Assembly (NCBI GenBank): GCA_947463725.1
Contig: CANHRM010000004.1
Span: forward strand, 1 to 64,000
Reading direction: 5' to 3'
Source: Actinomycetota bacterium
GTDB lineage: Bacteria; Actinomycetota; Actinomycetes; Nanopelagicales; Nanopelagicaceae
DNA: 64,000 nucleotides
Made by a program: the position numbers and the translations under genes
Notes under the pieces: generated by a model
Seen by the model: the letters and a program-made list of their open reading frames with translations, nothing else
What the model was told of the DNA's origin: nothing
Database searches by the model: none
Part shown: one piece after another, positions 58,580-64,000 of the stretch
How positions within the stretch are numbered: position 1 is the first letter of the stretch
Layout: each line of letters starts with the position of its first letter

Positions 58580-61500
58580 GAGAGCTCCATCTCTGAGATC
58601 TCGCGCTTACGTCGTCCAGCAGGTAGCGCCAAAATAATTAGAATTACCCAGCTAATAAACTGCAGACTAAGAGCGCCACGGCGCAAAGTTCCATCATGAA
58701 TCAAGGTGAATTCACCTGCTTCAAGCACTTTAAATTGCGGCAGTCCTGATTCATTCTCGGTGCGCTCTAGTTTCAAGCCATTCTGCAGAATTTGCCAGCC
58801 CAGATCGTAATTTTCAGTCAACGTAATAATTCCTGGTCCGGGAACATTTGTCGTAACTCCAATACCGCCGCTAGCAAGCAACGTGACTTCACCCTTAATA
58901 TTTGTAAAGACTAAGCGACCAGTTGGATCACTAACTTTCCAAACTATGCCATCTGAGGTGGCTGAAGTGCGTGCAAACCCACCAAGGGCATCAATTGTTC
59001 GCACTATATCTTTATCAATCGGATTCTTTGCAAAAAGATATTTGATTCCGAAATCTGCAAAAGTTTTACTGGTTGTCAAACCACTTCCATCAGCGAGTTC
59101 GATCACAGCTTTTGCGATCGCAGGATCTTGAATCGGGGCGACATCGGGTTCGCCAATAGCAATGTCTGATCCGCGTGAGATATAGAAAGCAAGTGAAGTC
59201 AGATTTCGATTAGTGATTTCACGAAGAACAAGAGTCTTTGCATCCGACTCAACACCTAAGTACTCCGGCAGAATATTGACGCTTTTAGTGTGAACTGGCG
59301 AAGACGAAGCTTGAGAAATATTCCAGGAAAGCGCAGTTGCCGAATACCCCACAGTGATAAGTAATAAACAGGCAGATAAAATATGGCGATAATTAATATT
59401 TGTCGCGATCAAGTAATCTCGTAAGTCATTGAGAATAATAGTGCCAACTGTTACGGCTGCTAAAGTTGCAATTGCTAAGAAAACACCGACCCAAAGTTGG
59501 GTGGGAGCAATTGTTCCGTTACCAGTAATTGAAAGAGCGCTTAAAACAACTGAGAGCAGCAAGAATGTAAGTCCCATTTTTGCGACTTGGCGCATTTGAG
59601 TGCTCGCAAAATAGGCAACAAACAAAACTAAAGTAAGTGGGCTGATGGCCCACCAAGGTAGCGCGCCTGGTCCGCCTGGATTTCCAAGGAATGCAAGATT
59701 CGGCCCACCGCCACTTAACAAAATACCTGGCTCGTAAAGGAAGCGATTTGGATCAATTATCGCAACCAAAGACCAAGGAGCAGTCACGATCAAAGGCGTA
59801 ATTAACAGGGCTATCCGTCGCTTTAGCTTCTGATCAAAGCGCTCTTTATTTAGATCTACGTTAAAGATTCGGATATCAAGCCCTACTCCGTAAGCAGTAA
59901 TAACTAATAGAGCAAGCCATACCATCAAGGTAAATGAGGTCGCAATTGAAATTATTAGGGCAACTCCAAATATTCGACGCCAAGAAATTCTTTCAAAATT
60001 ATCAAGTGACGGAATATTTACAACGATCCAGGGCAAGAGAATCAGCAGAATTAAAGTCCCTAATCGTCCAGTATTTACGCTTGCGATTGCTACTGGGCTG
60101 ATCGCATAGAGCATGCTGGCCGTTACTCGTAACCAGGCATTCGAAGTAACTATTCTTAAGAACTTATATGCCGAGATTGCCATAAGCGCTGGTGCCAGAA
60201 AAATTAGGGTTGCGATTAGCACAGCCGGCTTGCCAAAAAAGAAAATCGACAAGATTGAGAGAAGGGCAACCCAAGGAGGTGTTGGCGTTGAACTTCCCAT
60301 TCCGATTTGATGCCAAGATTCAATATAGCTGCGCCAAAGTGAGCTAGTGCCATGTGGAGTGGTTGCTAATGCGCCGCCAATTAAGGAACCAAAGCGCGAT
60401 CTTGAGGATAGCAAGATAAAGATAAATAGCGAGATGCCTAAAACAACCTGTGGGCGCTTAAACACACTTGCCCAATTAACTACTTTTGTTGGGGTTAGTA
60501 AATCGGCATCTTCATTAAACTCTTCATCAATATCGTTATCAGTTGGTAGCTTTGCAAAAATTCGATCTCGCACTGACTCTAAAAAATTATTCATCCCGTT
60601 TCGATATTGAGTTAATCGAGGCGGAATGTAATCAGCAATTACCCGAGGTGGTAATAAGCGATGAATTCGGCGCTCTTTGCGCGCGGCTCGTAGAATCGCG
60701 GGACGAAAAACTAATGATGCGATGGCCAGGATTTCATCGCTGGCATAGCCAGGTAATTTTGCAATTAGATAACCAATAGATCTAATGGCTGCGCCAGCAA
60801 TTAACTGCAGTATTAACCAGGGTAAGAGCCAAACTGATGAATTTGCTAGTAAAACATAGGCTGAGTTGCGGCGATCTAAGAGCAACGGACGATGCAGAAA
60901 TGCGCCTTCTACATCTACTGATCTACGTTCTGATGCAGCAGCTTGGGCGTGAAATGCCACAGAATCTGTAACCACAATAATTGAATAGCCGGCCATGCGA
61001 ATTCGCCAACCGAAATCAACATCATCACGGAAAAGAGCTAGCTGCGGATCGTAGCCACCTAGTTCTTCAAAAACATCTCTTCGAATTAGAGCGCCGGCAG
61101 TGCTAACTGATAGAACATCACGAACTCCATCATGCTGACCCTGGTCATACTCTTGTGTTTCCATGCCAGTCCAGCGAGCTCCGTTATTGGTGATGCTAAC
61201 GCCAACTTCAAGTAAGTGCGAGCGATCATGCCAGCCCAATAGTTTTGGTCCAGCCATAGCAACATTAGGACGATCAACAAGTTCTGCTAATAATTTCTCT
61301 AGCGCATCAGATTTAGGCGCACAATCATCGTGGATAACCCAAATCCATTCATTACGTTCATCATTTGATTTAGGAAATTTCTCAACAGCACGATAAACCG
61401 CATCACCAAATCCAGCATCACGAGGCATTGCGAGAACTGGAATTTTTGCAGCCTTTAAAAGCGCTGCTGACTTATCTTTTGAACCGGTATCAACTGCAAC

Positions 61501-61626
61501 AATTTGATTTAATCTACGCGTTTGTGAAGATAGCGCAGCTACTACTTCAGGTAACCAAATTGCACCATCATGAGAAACAATTACAGCTGTGACATGAAAC
61601 GGATCAGTAATTTTCGTCGTCGCCAT
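58576..61626 (-). CDS. Large membrane GT2 family glycosyltransferase
   Basis: VTAVIVSHDGAIWLPEVVAAL...VDTGSKDKSAALL; DDVDFGWRIRMAGY; many TM segments. Confidence 0.9.
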   Translation of the reverse strand: MATTKITDPFHVTAVIVSHDGAIWLPEVVAALSSQTRRLNQIVAVDTGSKDKSAALLKAAKIPVLAMPRDAGFGDAVYRAVEKFPKSNDERNEWIWVIHDDCAPKSDALEKLLAELVDRPNVAMAGPKLLGWHDRSHLLEVGVSITNNGARWTGMETQEYDQGQHDGVRDVLSVSTAGALIRRDVFEELGGYDPQLALFRDDVDFGWRIRMAGYSIIVVTDSVAFHAQAAASERRSVDVEGAFLHRPLLLDRRNSAYVLLANSSVWLLPWLILQLIAGAAIRSIGYLIAKLPGYASDEILAIASLVFRPAILRAARKERRIHRLLPPRVIADYIPPRLTQYRNGMNNFLESVRDRIFAKLPTDNDIDEEFNEDADLLTPTKVVNWASVFKRPQVVLGISLFIFILLSSRSRFGSLIGGALATTPHGTSSLWRSYIESWHQIGMGSSTPTPPWVALLSILSIFFFGKPAVLIATLIFLAPALMAISAYKFLRIVTSNAWLRVTASMLYAISPVAIASVNTGRLGTLILLILLPWIVVNIPSLDNFERISWRRIFGVALIISIATSFTLMVWLALLVITAYGVGLDIRIFNVDLNKERFDQKLKRRIALLITPLIVTAPWSLVAIIDPNRFLYEPGILLSGGGPNLAFLGNPGGPGALPWWAISPLTLVLFVAYFASTQMRQVAKMGLTFLLLSVVLSALSITGNGTIAPTQLWVGVFLAIATLAAVTVGTIILNDLRDYLIATNINYRHILSACLLLITVGYSATALSWNISQASSSPVHTKSVNILPEYLGVESDAKTLVLREITNRNLTSLAFYISRGSDIAIGEPDVAPIQDPAIAKAVIELADGSGLTTSKTFADFGIKYLFAKNPIDKDIVRTIDALGGFARTSATSDGIVWKVSDPTGRLVFTNIKGEVTLLASGGIGVTTNVPGPGIITLTENYDLGWQILQNGLKLERTENESGLPQFKVLEAGEFTLIHDGTLRRGALSLQFISWVILIILALPAGRRKREISEMELS

Positions 61627-61677
61627 AATGTGTGGTGGCGTTTCTAATTGGTTTCCTAATTAATCGAAATGAATCGA

Positions 61678-61968
61678 TTAAGCAGGTCGACGCTTAAGTC
61701 GACGTCGCTCTCGCTCGGAGAGTCCGCCCCAAATTCCAAATCGCTCATCGTGTGCAAGAGCGTATTCGAGACATTCAGAGCGAACATCACAGGAAAGACA
61801 AACTCGCTTTGCTTCGCGAGTAGAGCCGCCCTTTTCTGGAAAAAATGCTTCGGGATCTGTTTGTGCACAAAGTGCACGTTCTTGCCAGGAAAGCTCAACG
61901 CTCTCGCCACTGGCTAGTTGAATTACGGGACCTGAGGAGGAAGGGTTTTGTGCGGGACGAATCGGCAT
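61678..61968 (-). CDS. whiB2: WhiB family transcriptional regulator (WhiB2-like)
   Basis: ALCAQTDPEAFFPEKGGSTREAKRVCLSCDVRSECLEYAL, GIWGGLSERERR. Confidence 0.93.
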   Translation of the reverse strand: MPIRPAQNPSSSGPVIQLASGESVELSWQERALCAQTDPEAFFPEKGGSTREAKRVCLSCDVRSECLEYALAHDERFGIWGGLSERERRRLKRRPA

Positions 61969-62129
61969 TAATAACTCTCCACATAAATAGTGGCCCCGCC
62001 CTGACGGCGTGTGGCCTTCTCTTAGGTGAATTACACGCGTGTAAGTCAGTTAAGTCAAGCCCATCAAGGGTAAAAAAGGGCAAATAGGACGATAATTAAG
62101 CGTAAAAACTCAAGTAGTAGTTGAGAGTT

Positions 62130-63101
62130 TTAAAGCTTTAAATCAATTATTTCGCCGTCGGCAAGATAGGCACCTTTGGCACTGGTCGCTTTGGACACTG
62201 TTGTATTTGATTCGACAAAAACATTTTCTAATTTTGATCCGTCAGAAATTGTTACGCCATCTCTAATAATCGAGGAGATAACTTCGACGTTAGCGCCAAT
62301 AGTTACATTATTTCCAATAGCACTCGCGCCACTGATTTTCGCGCTTTCAGATATTTTTGAGTTCTCACCAACAATATATTCATGATTACCTACATAATCT
62401 TGTGAACCTTTTAGTAAGGATTTTGGAGTTCCCATATCTAACCAATACGAATTATCTACAAATGATTGAATAACATTTCCGGCTTTGAGTAGCTCAGGAA
62501 ATATTTCGCGTTCTACGCTAACAACTTTGCCTAGTTCTATGTCCTTTATGACTTGTGGGTTAAAAACATAGCAACCAGCATTAATAGTATTCGTGATTGG
62601 GTTATCCATTTTTTCTAGGAAGTCCGTAACTTGACCGTTTTCGTCAAATGGCACACAACCATATGGACGAGCATCTTCGACGGTAACCAAATGCAAAGTA
62701 ACTGAAGCTGCTGCAGATTGATGCAACTCAATTTGTGCGGTCAAATTATGTCGGCTTAGAACATCTCCATTAAAAACCACAATAGGTTCATGGTCAGATA
62801 TTTCAGCCAAGATTAATTCGGCGGCATTTCTAATAGCACCACCAGTTCCAAGCGGTTCAGTTTCTAAAGCGTATTTAAGTTCTATCCCCCATTTAGATCC
62901 ATCGCCAAAATAGGGTACGAACGTTTCAGCTAAATAAGCAGTGGCCAGTACTACTTTCGTAATGCCGGCAGCTTTTGCAACAAGTAATTGATGTTCGGTC
63001 ACTGGCAAATTTGCGATTGGTAACATCGGCTTTGGGGTTTTATTTGTGAGTGGCGATAACCGAGTGCCCAAGCCACCAACTAGAAGAATTCCGACTGCCA
63101 T
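62130..63101 (-). CDS. manC: Sugar-1-phosphate nucleotidyltransferase (mannose-1-P guanylyltransferase-like)
   Basis: GILLVGGLGTRLSPLTNKTPKPMLPIANLPV; C-terminal hexapeptide repeats; start chosen at MAVGILL. Confidence 0.9.
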   Translation of the reverse strand: MAVGILLVGGLGTRLSPLTNKTPKPMLPIANLPVTEHQLLVAKAAGITKVVLATAYLAETFVPYFGDGSKWGIELKYALETEPLGTGGAIRNAAELILAEISDHEPIVVFNGDVLSRHNLTAQIELHQSAAASVTLHLVTVEDARPYGCVPFDENGQVTDFLEKMDNPITNTINAGCYVFNPQVIKDIELGKVVSVEREIFPELLKAGNVIQSFVDNSYWLDMGTPKSLLKGSQDYVGNHEYIVGENSKISESAKISGASAIGNNVTIGANVEVISSIIRDGVTISDGSKLENVFVESNTTVSKATSAKGAYLADGEIIDLKL

Positions 63102-63103
63102 GA

Positions 63104-64000
63104 CTAATCCTGAACGGCTGCAGTAATACGCTCTGCCGCTTGAGCTATCTGTAGATCTGTTGCCGTCATGGCAATACGGATATGTGACTTTCCTAGCTCG
63201 CCATAGAAATTTCCGGGCGTAGCCAGAATGCCCAGCTTGGCCAACCAAGAAACTGAATCCCAGTCACTTTCATTTCGAGTACACCATATGTAAAGACCAG
63301 CATTTGAATATTCGATTTCAAACCCAGCTGCTTTAAGGGCTGGTACTAATTTTGCTCGGCGAGCGTTGTATCGAGCGCGCTGTTCGGCAACATGGGTTTC
63401 ATCGCTCAAGGCAATTGTCATCGCCTTTTGAATTGGTAACGGCACCATCATGCCTGCATGCTTACGGACTTCGCGGATACGAGCAATCAATTCTTTATCA
63501 CCAATTAAGAAAGCTCCGCGATAGCCAGCCATCGAAGATCTCTTAGATAGCGAGTGAGCCGCCAGAATATTGCGGTTGTTGCCGTTGGTGTATTGCAAAA
63601 TCGAAGTAGGAACTGCGCTATCACCAAATTCCAGATAACACTCATCGGAAACCAAGATTGAATCGTTGGCTCGCGCCCAATTGATAGCACTTAAATATTC
63701 TTCATCGCTATGAACTCGACCAGTTGGATTAGCAGGTGAATTAACCCAGGTTAAATCCGCTTGCGGCCATAGTTCTGGGCTGATTGCGACAGCAGCCTCG
63801 CTTGCACCCGCTAAAATCGCACCTACTCGATATGTTGGGTAAGCAATCTCTGGAAAGTTAACTGACTTAGATTGCAAGAGTGTTGGAAGCCAAGCCACTA
63901 ATTCTTTCGAGCCAATTAACGGCAAGACATCAAATTCGCCAGTTGCCTTTAATTTACTTTTCGCCCAGTTAGTAATCGCAGCACGAAGTTCTGGCGTGCC
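63104..64000 (-). CDS. dapC: Succinyldiaminopimelate aminotransferase-like, 5' end outside the window
   Basis: Class I aminotransferase SPANPTGRVHSDEEYL, VSDECYLEFG, AAHSLSKRSSMAGYRGAF; frame stays open to the window edge. Confidence 0.85.
   Translation of the reverse strand, partial: GTPELRAAITNWAKSKLKATGEFDVLPLIGSKELVAWLPTLLQSKSVNFPEIAYPTYRVGAILAGASEAAVAISPELWPQADLTWVNSPANPTGRVHSDEEYLSAINWARANDSILVSDECYLEFGDSAVPTSILQYTNGNNRNILAAHSLSKRSSMAGYRGAFLIGDKELIARIREVRKHAGMMVPLPIQKAMTIALSDETHVAEQRARYNARRAKLVPALKAAGFEIEYSNAGLYIWCTRNESDWDSVSWLAKLGILATPGNFYGELGKSHIRIAMTATDLQIAQAAERITAAVQD

Noticed and set aside
61656-61917. ORFs on both strands overlapping whiB2
   Set aside because: Only 61678..61968 has the WhiB cysteine pattern; the others are shadow ORFs.
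63104-63925. dapC start at 63925
   Set aside because: The frame continues to the window edge with conserved-looking sequence (TPELRAAITNWAKSKLKATGEFDVLPLIGSKELVAW), so the gene is truncated by the window.

Overview
The window looks like about 64 kb of a compact, low-GC actinobacterial chromosome. Gene content and order (whiB1-pdtaS; secA-comF-mtrB-mtrA-sahH-manB-DUF3499-DUF5719-GT2-whiB2-manC) fit a streamlined aquatic lineage such as the acI/Nanopelagicales group; that taxonomic placement is inference. Most of it is housekeeping: pstCABS with a PHO-box-like operator, orn, ppa, amt-PII, a riboflavin operon with an FMN riboswitch, argG, metB, msrAB, tandem terC genes and four tRNAs. The accessory content is concentrated in three places. 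(1) A minimal 1.4-kb cassette sits between tRNA-Lys(CTT) and a perfect 47-bp duplicate of its 3' end. It carries one BspA-like LRR exoprotein gene and no recombinase. (2) The region at about 15.3-21.6 kb encodes exported proteins that share a small two-cysteine module, C-x15-C-x-KSG[KT]KL[VLI]W-x-KG, attached to different domains (two HExxH proteins, a cytochrome b5-like domain, and a short protein). They lie beside an ECF sigma factor and a membrane protein that may be its regulator. (3) A large exported repeat protein lies behind two LacI-type palindromes. The two-cysteine module family, together with a related C-terminal C-x15-C module shared with the tRNA-island protein, is the best candidate for something undescribed. 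All product calls come from reading translations and recalling families; no searches were run.
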